This document shows, one piece after another, positions 1 to 5,476 of a DNA stretch of 5,476 nucleotides. Within the stretch, counting starts at the first letter, position 1. Each line of letters starts with the position of its first letter. The stretch is from Candidatus Zhuqueibacterota bacterium (lineage in GTDB: Bacteria > SM23-31 > B21-G16), in NCBI GenBank assembly GCA_003644825.1, contig QNDJ01000143.1, positions 1 through 5,476 of the forward strand. The letters are read 5' to 3'. Both the position numbers and the translations under genes were made by a program. The notes under the pieces are model-generated. The model was not told the DNA's origin and made no database searches. It worked only from the letters and a program-made list of their open reading frames with translations.

Positions 1-717
1 CAGATACAAAACTTTCAACTTTTCTGGTATTTCATAAAGGCTTTTAATGGTAAAATCTGCTGTGGTTTTTTCGTTTTTATTTTTTGTGAAAAGAATAGTA
101 TACATACCTGCATTTTTTGCACCAACAATATCAGCGTATTCATTATCTCCTATGTGAATAACATTCTCAGGAGATACATTAAAATAGTTAAGTAATTTTT
201 CAAAAACTACCGGATGGGGTTTGCCGTAAATAGTTTCGTTGGAAAAAAGTGTAAGACTGAAATTTTTTAGTATGCCTTTCATCTTCAGAATTTTCCTCAA
301 TGTATCTCCTATAGTAATTCCAGTATTGGAGATAAGAGCAAGGGTATATTTTTTTGAAAGCTCATCAAGGATTTTTTTTGCTCCTTTCATTAATCCTGGG
401 GGAATGTCAGTGACTGTTTTTTGAATAAAATCCGTAATGTCTTTAATCTCCCTACTGGAGAATTTAATACCTAAAATGGAACCAAGAATCTCAAGATATT
501 CCTCTGGTGGCGGTGTTCTCGAACTCATCATCCATATTCTATCAAGCTCATTGTATGCTTCCTCATAGGCATTCTCTACATCTTCATAAGTTACATCTTT
601 ATAATGTTTAATAATCTCTAATATATAATTTATTCTCATTTTTTTTCTTATACTGTTTTTGTTATAAATAATCAAAGTATTCCAGAGATCAAAAGATATC
701 AATTTGATTTTCATCAT
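1..717 (-). CDS. HAD-superfamily hydrolase, partial (3' end off the left edge)
   Basis: The open frame is read from an ATG at 717 to the window edge, giving 239 residues without a stop. An in-frame TAA at 723-721 bounds the start. A second ATG follows at once (714), and neither has a good Shine-Dalgarno. The four HAD motifs are visible in order. Motif I is FDLWNTL, with the nucleophile Asp10 and Thr14. Motif II is LISNTG, with Ser130. The motif III lysine is Lys166 in GKPHP. Motif IV is IGDNEYAD, with Asp191 and Asp196. Residues 16-105 between motifs I and II are mostly helical and form the expected cap domain. The family transfers phosphoryl or related groups through an aspartyl intermediate in the cytoplasm, and the layout resembles phosphoglycolate phosphatase or haloacid dehalogenase-like members. 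The oddity is Trp12 in place of the usual second Asp (DxD), the general acid/base of HAD phosphatases, so the substrate and even phosphatase activity are uncertain. A terminator separates the gene from the transporter operon. The superfamily call is firm; the specific function is unknown. Confidence 0.9.
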   Translation of the reverse strand, partial: MMKIKLISFDLWNTLIIYNKNSIRKKMRINYILEIIKHYKDVTYEDVENAYEEAYNELDRIWMMSSRTPPPEEYLEILGSILGIKFSSREIKDITDFIQKTVTDIPPGLMKGAKKILDELSKKYTLALISNTGITIGDTLRKILKMKGILKNFSLTLFSNETIYGKPHPVVFEKLLNYFNVSPENVIHIGDNEYADIVGAKNAGMYTILFTKNKNEKTTADFTIKSLYEIPEKLKVLYL

Positions 718-797
718 TATTTAGGTTTTTGTTTTTCCAAAGTTATCCCAAAAACAAATTAAAAAATAAAAATAAAATTTCCAAACTTAAAAAATGA
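718..797. other. A+T-rich leader between terminator and HAD gene
   Basis: This roughly 80-bp stretch is almost wholly A and T, with long T runs on the minus strand. It must hold the promoter for the HAD gene if that gene is transcribed independently of the operon upstream. I see no convincing -35/-10 pair and no strong ribosome binding site; the only purine-rich stretch, GGAAAAAC, lies well upstream of the ATG. No small gene or RNA is evident. Confidence 0.4.
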
Positions 798-828
798 AAA
801 AGCCAGGCTAAACATTAGCCCGGCTTTT
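798..828 (-). terminator. Rho-independent terminator of the transporter operon
   Basis: Positions 798-811 and 815-828 form a 14-bp inverted repeat around a 3-base loop. The core of one arm reads AGCCGGGCTAA on the minus strand. The single non-complementary pair (805/821) is A-C if transcribed rightwards but a G-U wobble if transcribed leftwards. The hairpin is therefore perfect only in the minus-strand RNA. It is followed leftwards by T-rich sequence (TTTTTCATTTTTT). It begins 25 bases after the stop codon of the MacB-like permease gene, where an operon end is expected. Confidence 0.9.
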
Positions 829-853
829 CTCCATCTATCAGATTGAGGGGGTT

Positions 854-2089
854 TTATTCATATCTGAGGGATTCAATAGGATCAAGTTCTGCAGCTTTTT
901 TTGCAGGATATATCCCGAAAATCATTCCGATACCTGCTGATACATCAAAAGCAAGAAATATCGAGCCGAATGAAATAATAGTTTTCCAGGCTGCATAATA
1001 AGTTATAATTTTTGTCATTATAAACCCTATAAATATGCCTATAATTCCGCCTGTGAAACTCAGAACAATTGCCTCAATGATAAACTGTCCCAGGATATCT
1101 TTTCTGGTTGCTCCTACGGCTCTTCTTATACCGATTTCTCTTGTTCTTTCAAGCACTGTTGCAAGCATAATATTCATAATACCTATACCACCCACAAGCA
1201 GGGAAATCCCGGCTATACATCCCATTACTATGTTAAATATTCTCTGTGTTTTCTGGCTCTGCTTTAATAATTCTTCAGGCACTATTATCTGATAATCCTT
1301 CACATTATTATGTCGTTTACTTATTATTCCATTAATGATGTTAGAGGCTTCCCGTATTCTATCAGGATTGTTCACTTTTATGGTAATCTGGTCAATTTCG
1401 CTTTCAAATAGAGGATGATGAAATCTTTTTAATGCTGTGGTTATTGGAATATAAACATCCTGATTCAAGTTTCTCAGGTTAATTGAACCCGCTTTTCCTG
1501 AACCCAGAGCTTTTTCTTCCATTACTCCAATTACTGTAAACCACTGATTACCAATCTTAACATTTTTGCCTACTGGATTCTTAAAATAAAAAAGTTGTCT
1601 TTTAATTTCAGCTCCTAAAACGCAAACTCTTTCAGCTTTCTCAAGATGCAGATAATTAATAAAAGAACCCTTCTGGACTTTAAAATTCATAATTACGTCA
1701 TATTCAGGCATTACACCAATAACCACACCTTTTGCTTTTTCACTGCCCAGAGAAACTTCGGCCTCAAGCTCTTTCTGAGGTACTACCTCATCAATTAGTG
1801 GACAAATAGCTTTAATGGCTTCAGCATCTTCAAGTTTCATTCCCATAGAAAGATTTGTTCTTCCTTCACCCGTTTCCTTATCCTTAACAGGAAAATCCTG
1901 AACGATAATATTATTAATTCCCATTAAAGCAATCTGGTTTAGGGCTTCCTGTTTTGCACCCTCACCTATTGAAAGCATCGCAATAACAGCAGCAACTCCA
2001 AAAATAATGCCGAGTCCAGTAAGAAGGGAACGGAGTTTATGACTTTTTAACCCCTGTAATCCTACATTAAAACTTTCACCTATATTCAT
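854..2089 (-). CDS. MacB-type ABC transporter permease without fused ATPase
   Basis: This is the inner-membrane permease of a MacA/MacB-type ABC exporter, 411 residues long. Domains in order: a short cytoplasmic N-terminus; a first membrane segment at about 19-43 with the family signature around LRSLLTGLGIIFGVAAVIA; a large periplasmic domain at about 44-282 (MacB_PCD type, including RVCVLG, NPVGK and FTVIGV); and a C-terminal FtsX domain with membrane segments at about 283-308, 333-363 and 372-396. The cytoplasmic loop LERTREIGIRRAVGATRKDI (about 313-332) is the conserved ATPase-coupling region. The protein ends in the usual GIYPAKKAAELDPIESLRYE. Unlike E. coli MacB (about 650 residues) it has no N-terminal nucleotide-binding domain, so it needs a separate ATPase, and none is in the window. 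The gene starts 3 bp after the second adaptor. AGGA overlaps that gene's TAG stop but sits only 1 base from the ATG, so translational coupling is likely. In this family the permease senses substrate in the periplasm and drives the duct by mechanotransmission. The substrate (macrolide, peptide, lipoprotein or other) cannot be read from the sequence. Confidence 0.95.
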   Translation of the reverse strand: MNIGESFNVGLQGLKSHKLRSLLTGLGIIFGVAAVIAMLSIGEGAKQEALNQIALMGINNIIVQDFPVKDKETGEGRTNLSMGMKLEDAEAIKAICPLIDEVVPQKELEAEVSLGSEKAKGVVIGVMPEYDVIMNFKVQKGSFINYLHLEKAERVCVLGAEIKRQLFYFKNPVGKNVKIGNQWFTVIGVMEEKALGSGKAGSINLRNLNQDVYIPITTALKRFHHPLFESEIDQITIKVNNPDRIREASNIINGIISKRHNNVKDYQIIVPEELLKQSQKTQRIFNIVMGCIAGISLLVGGIGIMNIMLATVLERTREIGIRRAVGATRKDILGQFIIEAIVLSFTGGIIGIFIGFIMTKIITYYAAWKTIISFGSIFLAFDVSAGIGMIFGIYPAKKAAELDPIESLRYE

Positions 2090-2092
2090 ATC

Positions 2093-3421
2093 CTAATCGT
2101 TAAAAATAATTATACCATCAGGGAAATTATTATTATTTACTGGTTGTTTTTTAATTTTTTGTTTGGGACTTTTCCCAATTTCTTCCAGCCGCAAAGTGGG
2201 GTCTCTTAGAGTAACTCTTTCACCCTTTTTAAGCCCCTTTTTAATAACAACATAATTACTATTTTTTGGTCCCAATTCAACAACTCTCTTTTCTGGTCCT
2301 GGATTCATAACATAAACCACAGTTTTTCCGTCCTTTTCAAATACAGATTGCAAGGGGATATATAAAACATTTTTTATTCTTTCGGTTATAATCTGACAGG
2401 TTGCGCTCATACCTGGTTTCAGTTTCTTATCACTTTCTTTAATTGTAACAATAACATCAAATACTTTAACTTTTGAATCGTTTCTTCCTTCACTTCTTGC
2501 AAGATTTGCAATTTCGGTTACATTGCCATAATACACAGCATCAGGGTGAGAATCAAGCCTTATAATAACATCCTGACCTTTTTCTACCTTGCTAATATCT
2601 ACCTCATTGACTTTAGTTTTTACCTGCATAATAGAAAGGTCTGGAATGCTGATTATTCCCTGTCCTCTCCAGGGCGTATCTCCTACTTTAACCTTTTGTC
2701 TTCCTGTGGGTCCCCAGATTTTTTCATAAACAACAAGACCAGGAGTGGGTGCAGTAATAGTACAGGATTTAATCAGTTTTTCAATCTTTTCAACCTCCAG
2801 TTTAGCATGTTTTATTTTAAGCTCAGCTTTTTTTCTATCAGCCTCATCAATTATTTTTTGAGCTTTAATTTTTTCTTCTGCTTGTTTTAATGCTATATCA
2901 GCTTTTTTCATTTCAATTTCTTTCTGTTCTCTTTTCATTTGAGCTTCATATTTCATTTGAGCAAGATTAATCTCAGCCTGTCGATGAGAGTATCTCTGGG
3001 TTTCCAGAGAAGCTTTCAACTGAGCCATATTTGATTCCTGATTTGCCAGTAAACTCTGGTATTCAGCTTCTGCATTCTTCATCTCATTTTTTTTCTGTTC
3101 AAGTTGTTTCTCAAATTCTCCAGTATCAAACTGGACAAGAAAATCACCCTTTTTCACTATAGAACCTTCTTCAACAAGTTTGATTATCTGTAAAGATCTC
3201 CTGAACTCCCTGGGAACAGTAATAACAGTATTTTTATGTGCCTGAAGCTCTCCAGTTGTTCGAATATCTGTAATAAACTCACCATATTTTACCTCCGTGG
3301 ATGCTATATCTGGAACACCTGAACCAGAAACCCAGTATACAGTAAAAACAAAGATTACTATAAATATCCCTAATAAATACCTTTTTTTTGTAGTCCTGAA
3401 AAAAAGTATTATCTTATCCAT
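2093..3421 (-). CDS. MacA/HlyD-type periplasmic adaptor (second of two)
   Basis: This is a membrane-fusion (periplasmic adaptor) protein of 442 residues that would link the MacB-like permease to an outer-membrane exit duct. An N-terminal signal-anchor lies at about 15-31. The first lipoyl half is at about 66-100 (EEGSIVKKGDFLVQFD). Residues 102-224 contain no Gly or Pro and are rich in Lys, Glu, Ala and Gln, as expected of a long alpha-hairpin coiled coil. The second lipoyl half is at about 220-262 (ITAPTPGLVVYE, then VKVGD and ISIPDLS). A beta-barrel follows at about 263-346 (MQVKTKVNEVD to LKPGMSATC) and a membrane-proximal domain at about 347-410. A short tail with four consecutive Asn and a hydrophobic IIIF end follows. 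The start at 3421 is 2 bp after the previous stop and is preceded by AAAAGG at a normal distance. I see no RxxxLxxxxxxS TolC-docking motif of the AcrA type in the hairpin. The adaptor family is certain; pairing with the adjacent permease is inferred from the 3-bp spacing. Confidence 0.93.
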   Translation of the reverse strand: MDKIILFFRTTKKRYLLGIFIVIFVFTVYWVSGSGVPDIASTEVKYGEFITDIRTTGELQAHKNTVITVPREFRRSLQIIKLVEEGSIVKKGDFLVQFDTGEFEKQLEQKKNEMKNAEAEYQSLLANQESNMAQLKASLETQRYSHRQAEINLAQMKYEAQMKREQKEIEMKKADIALKQAEEKIKAQKIIDEADRKKAELKIKHAKLEVEKIEKLIKSCTITAPTPGLVVYEKIWGPTGRQKVKVGDTPWRGQGIISIPDLSIMQVKTKVNEVDISKVEKGQDVIIRLDSHPDAVYYGNVTEIANLARSEGRNDSKVKVFDVIVTIKESDKKLKPGMSATCQIITERIKNVLYIPLQSVFEKDGKTVVYVMNPGPEKRVVELGPKNSNYVVIKKGLKKGERVTLRDPTLRLEEIGKSPKQKIKKQPVNNNNFPDGIIIFND

Positions 3422-3423
3422 AT

Positions 3424-4935
3424 CTATCTGCCTTTTTTATTATCGACCTTAATTTTCTGATTTGAAGAGTTCTTCAGTTTATCCAGTATCTCGGTGGATA
3501 TTCTTCCACCATTTTTTTTAATAAGTTCCATAACTTTTTCAGGGGAAATTTCCTCATTTTTCTGTTTTAATATTTTCTTAAAATCTCTGTTTTCACCATA
3601 ATTATACTCAATACCTAACTCTTTAAATTTTTTAAAATGTTCGGCAAGAGCTTTTAGTTTTTGAGTTTCCTTTATTTTATAATTATGATAGCCCAATTTT
3701 TCCATTCCACTTACAAATGGATTCTTTAAAATCCTATCTCCTTCCTTTAATCCTTTTTCAACTATTACGAAGGAATGGTTTATTTTCCCTGTTGTTATCT
3801 CTATGGGCTTTTTATTTCCCTGAACAAGCACAAAATCTTTTCCATTTTTTTCGAAAACTGAACTTATCGGAATGAAAATCTTATCAGGTATTGATTCAAT
3901 TTCGAGGTCAACACAGGCTGTTAATCCTGGTTTTAATCGGGGGTCAGATTCATCAATGGAAAAAACAACTTCAAATACCTTTACATTAGAATTTCTTTTA
4001 TACTCTTTAGATAAAGTGGAAATTGAAGAGATTTTCCCATGAAATACTGAACCCGGATAGGCATCAAGATAAACTTTTCCTTTTTGCCCGACCCATATTT
4101 TTTTTCTATCGATCTCATTTACAAACAAGATTGCCTGCATTTTTGTCAGGTCAGGTAATCTAATAATCCAGGAGCCGGGCCGTACCTTATCTCCTACTTT
4201 ATATTTTATTCTTGTTGGCCAGCCGTATTCCTGATATACTACAAGACCCGGTATGGGAGCTTTTACCGTTAAACTTTCAATATCCTTATTAATTTTATCT
4301 ATTTTTGACTTAATCTGGTTTATTTTTACTTCTAATTTTTTAAGTTCTGTTCTATCAATTATTTTCTGAGATTGGATTATTGTTTCGATTCTTTTAAGTT
4401 CTATTTCTGATTTTTTGAGGTTTAACCTGGCCGCTTCTTTTCTTGATTCGGACTCATATTTAAGAAGCTCCAGTTGAAGTTTTGCTATTTTATGTGAATA
4501 TTTAATCCCATCAAGGTTCGAAAGCATTCTTTTCATACGGGTCTGCTGGCTGATTTTTATCTTTTCATAATTAGCAAGCTCAACATCAAGCTGGTCTTCG
4601 AGTTCATTTAGTTTTGAAAGAAGTTCAGAAGGATCAAATTTTATCAATATATCACCTTTTTTAACAGTCGTTCCTTCGGGAGCAAGATAAATTATCTGTA
4701 AATTACCACTTACGTTTTCTCTTACACCTTCTGGAGCAGTAACTATTCTGAAATTTACTGCCTTTATTTCAGCTGTTTCCCTCATCGATACAACAAAATT
4801 ACTTTTTTTTACTTCTATAGTTTCATAATTTACAACATTTCCTTTTATAAGAACTGATAGGAGAAAAATAATAATAAATACAAATGCAATAATGATGACA
4901 GTTGAAGTTTTTCTATGTACTTTTAAGTAACTCAT
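3424..4935 (-). CDS. MacA/HlyD-type periplasmic adaptor with long C-terminal tail (first of two)
   Basis: This is a paralogue of the adaptor just downstream, 503 residues from the ATG at 4935. A TTG at 4938 immediately before it is an alternative start; I prefer the ATG, but neither has a well-spaced Shine-Dalgarno. Numbering from the TTG: a membrane anchor at about 12-32; the first lipoyl half at about 67-102 (PEGTTVKKGDILIKFD); a Lys/Glu/Leu-rich helical hairpin at about 104-222; the second lipoyl half at about 223-265 (VKAPIPGLVVYQ, KVGDKVRPG, RLPDLTKMQ); a beta-barrel at about 266-346 (LKPGLTACVDL); and a membrane-proximal domain at about 347-408 (FIPISSVFEKNGK). From QII (81) to QKIID (191) and on to APxPGLVVY (227) the spacing equals that in the paralogue, so the core aligns without gaps. 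The unusual part is residues about 411-504, a Lys-rich, mainly helical extension absent from the partner; I recognise no domain in it. The gene probably makes part of a mixed or alternating adaptor ring, but that is inference. Confidence 0.92.
   Translation of the reverse strand: MSYLKVHRKTSTVIIIAFVFIIIFLLSVLIKGNVVNYETIEVKKSNFVVSMRETAEIKAVNFRIVTAPEGVRENVSGNLQIIYLAPEGTTVKKGDILIKFDPSELLSKLNELEDQLDVELANYEKIKISQQTRMKRMLSNLDGIKYSHKIAKLQLELLKYESESRKEAARLNLKKSEIELKRIETIIQSQKIIDRTELKKLEVKINQIKSKIDKINKDIESLTVKAPIPGLVVYQEYGWPTRIKYKVGDKVRPGSWIIRLPDLTKMQAILFVNEIDRKKIWVGQKGKVYLDAYPGSVFHGKISSISTLSKEYKRNSNVKVFEVVFSIDESDPRLKPGLTACVDLEIESIPDKIFIPISSVFEKNGKDFVLVQGNKKPIEITTGKINHSFVIVEKGLKEGDRILKNPFVSGMEKLGYHNYKIKETQKLKALAEHFKKFKELGIEYNYGENRDFKKILKQKNEEISPEKVMELIKKNGGRISTEILDKLKNSSNQKIKVDNKKGR
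3431..3436 (-). promoter_or_regulatory. Ribosome binding site of the second adaptor
   Basis: AAAAGG on the minus strand ends 9 bases before the ATG at 3421 and lies inside the 3' end of the first adaptor gene. It is a short but correctly spaced Shine-Dalgarno and supports this start codon. It also shows that the two adaptors are translated from one mRNA with a 2-bp junction. Confidence 0.55.
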
Positions 4936-4938
4936 CAA

Positions 4939-4998
4939 AATTAATTTTTTAACTTTCCAGGGTGATATTACTGGTATTTAATTACTTATTAATAAATA
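4939..4998. other. 60-bp A+T-rich gap before the adaptor operon
   Basis: This lies between the stop of the repeat protein (4999) and the first adaptor. It has no hairpin with a T tract, so nothing here ends transcription, and the repeat gene may be in the same operon. TTAATA and TAATAT 16 bases apart are a poor promoter match on the minus strand. A 10-bp A/T palindrome lies at 4986-4995, which is unremarkable in this base composition. GGAAAG lies 17 bases before the ATG, too far for a normal ribosome binding site. Confidence 0.4.
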
Positions 4999-5475
4999 TT
5001 ACTGATTTACACCTCTTTTCAATCCGACCTTTTGCTTATCCCAATCAAGTTTGTTCTTGATTTTCCCTATTCTATCTAATCTGATACAATTATCCTGGAG
5101 TTCATCAAATCCGATATAGAAATCTCTTGTTTTATTCAGATTTATCTCAACGTGTGGAATCGGTGGAATATGTATATCAAGGTCCGGTATATTTTTTTCA
5201 ACAGGTGGAATGTCAGGAATCTCTATATCAATTGTTGGTACTGGCGGCAAATCAATATCCAGTCGAGGTACTTCAGGTATTTCCAGGTCAAGCTCCATCT
5301 CCTTTAACCTGTTATTCAGCAGTTCCATTCTCTTTTCAAGCTGTTTTAATTTTACTTCCGGAATTCTTATTTCGAAGTTTTCGAGTTTTCTAAGTTTTTT
5401 CTCGAATCTTCTCAGTTTCCAGTGTTTTTTATATTTTTTAAACTTTTCCTGACCAATTGCAGGAGCTGCTAAAAG
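4999..5475 (-). CDS. Putative exported IP-rich repeat protein, partial (5' end off the right edge)
   Basis: The frame is open from the window edge to a TAA at 5001-4999, giving 158 visible residues. An internal ATG at 5328 would give 109 residues, but the frame continues upstream without a stop and encodes plausible protein, so that ATG is unlikely to be the true start. The first visible residues, LLAAPAIGQE, look like the end of a signal peptide with cleavage after AIG, so perhaps only 10-20 residues are missing. Next comes a strongly basic helical stretch (KFKKYKKHWKLRRFEKK and on) and an amphipathic segment around LEKRMELLNNRLKEMELD. Then comes a proline-patterned repeat of about 10 residues (LEIPEVPRLD, IDLPPVPTID, IEIPDIPPVE, a shortened NIPDLD, IHIPPIPHVE). 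The final 45 residues are charged and non-repetitive. I do not recognise the family and assign no function. It is probably periplasmic or envelope-associated. It lies 60 bp upstream of the adaptor operon on the same strand, so a shared role is possible. Confidence 0.7.
   Translation of the reverse strand, partial: LLAAPAIGQEKFKKYKKHWKLRRFEKKLRKLENFEIRIPEVKLKQLEKRMELLNNRLKEMELDLEIPEVPRLDIDLPPVPTIDIEIPDIPPVEKNIPDLDIHIPPIPHVEINLNKTRDFYIGFDELQDNCIRLDRIGKIKNKLDWDKQKVGLKRGVNQ
5146..5286 (-). repeat. Protein-level decapeptide repeat [IL]-[DEH]-[IL]-P-x-[VI]-P-x-[LIV]-[DE]
   Basis: Four full 10-residue copies and one shortened copy (between copies 3 and 4) occur within the partial exported protein. 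Position 4 and position 7 prolines, alternating hydrophobic residues and a closing acidic residue are kept in all four full copies. An earlier related unit, IRIPEVKL, lies just upstream. The DNA copies have diverged, so this is an old, selected protein repeat and not a recent tandem duplication. Confidence 0.75.
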
Positions 5476-5476
5476 A

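Noticed and set aside
239-424. Plus-strand open frame of 61 codons
   Set aside because: It lies fully antisense to the HAD gene, whose four motifs are clear; it has no ribosome binding site and no recognisable domain.
718-797. Possible promoter with GATAAC as -10 for the HAD gene
   Set aside because: No acceptable -35 lies at the right distance; the T-rich background gives many equally weak matches.
1035-1292. Plus-strand open frame of 85 codons with hydrophobic residues
   Set aside because: It is antisense to the FtsX membrane segments of the permease; its hydrophobic character mirrors the opposite strand.
2546-2890. Plus-strand open frame of 114 codons, Phe/Asn/Ser-rich
   Set aside because: It is antisense to the Lys/Glu-rich hairpin of the second adaptor, which produces Phe- and Leu-rich shadow frames.
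4961-4995. Possible promoter (TTAATA, 16 bases, TAATAT) and the palindrome TTATTAATAA upstream of the first adaptor
   Set aside because: Each hexamer matches consensus at only four of six positions in very A+T-rich DNA, and short A/T palindromes are expected there by chance.
5146-5286. Repeat region as a CRISPR array or a recent DNA tandem repeat
   Set aside because: The DNA copies are diverged and there are no spacers; the periodicity exists only in the encoded protein.
5127-5452. Two overlapping plus-strand open frames opposite the repeat protein
   Set aside because: Both are Ser/Phe-rich shadows with no upstream signals; the minus-strand frame has a coherent repeat and a signal-peptide-like start.

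Overview
The window is A+T-rich (roughly one third G+C by eye). Every gene I can support lies on the minus strand, so transcription runs from the right edge to the left. The genes belong to a cell-envelope export system of the MacA/MacB type, which implies a diderm (Gram-negative-type) bacterium. The A+T-rich, lysine-rich coding style, the split (non-fused) permease and the tandem adaptors would fit an uncultured or anaerobic lineage. The sequence has no marker gene that fixes the taxon, so I do not name one.

Layout in transcription order. (1) 5475-4999: the C-terminal and middle part of a gene entering from the right edge. It starts inside what looks like the end of a signal peptide, then has a basic, charged helical stretch and a decapeptide repeat of the type I-D-I-P-x-V-P-x-I-D. 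I do not recognise the family. (2) 4998-4939: a 60-bp A+T-rich gap with no clear promoter or terminator. (3) 4935-3424: a MacA/HlyD-type periplasmic adaptor with an extra C-terminal tail of about 90 residues. (4) 3421-2093: a second, paralogous adaptor, 2 bp downstream. (5) 2089-854: a MacB-type permease with no fused ATPase, 3 bp downstream. (6) 828-798: a strong rho-independent terminator hairpin pointing leftwards, which closes the operon. (7) 717-1: a HAD-superfamily hydrolase running off the left edge, separated from the operon by the terminator.

Genes 3-5 form a compact operon. The two membrane-anchored adaptors would form the periplasmic duct, and the permease would couple it to ATP hydrolysis by a separate ABC ATPase that is not in the window. 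The two adaptors are collinear, with no length change across the lipoyl-hairpin-lipoyl core, so a mixed adaptor ring is plausible but unproven. The repeat protein at the right edge is on the same strand just upstream and may be an envelope partner, or simply a neighbour.

The points most worth following up are the twin adaptors with a single ATPase-less permease, the IP-rich repeat protein, the C-terminal tail of the first adaptor, and the HAD protein whose motif I lacks the usual second aspartate.
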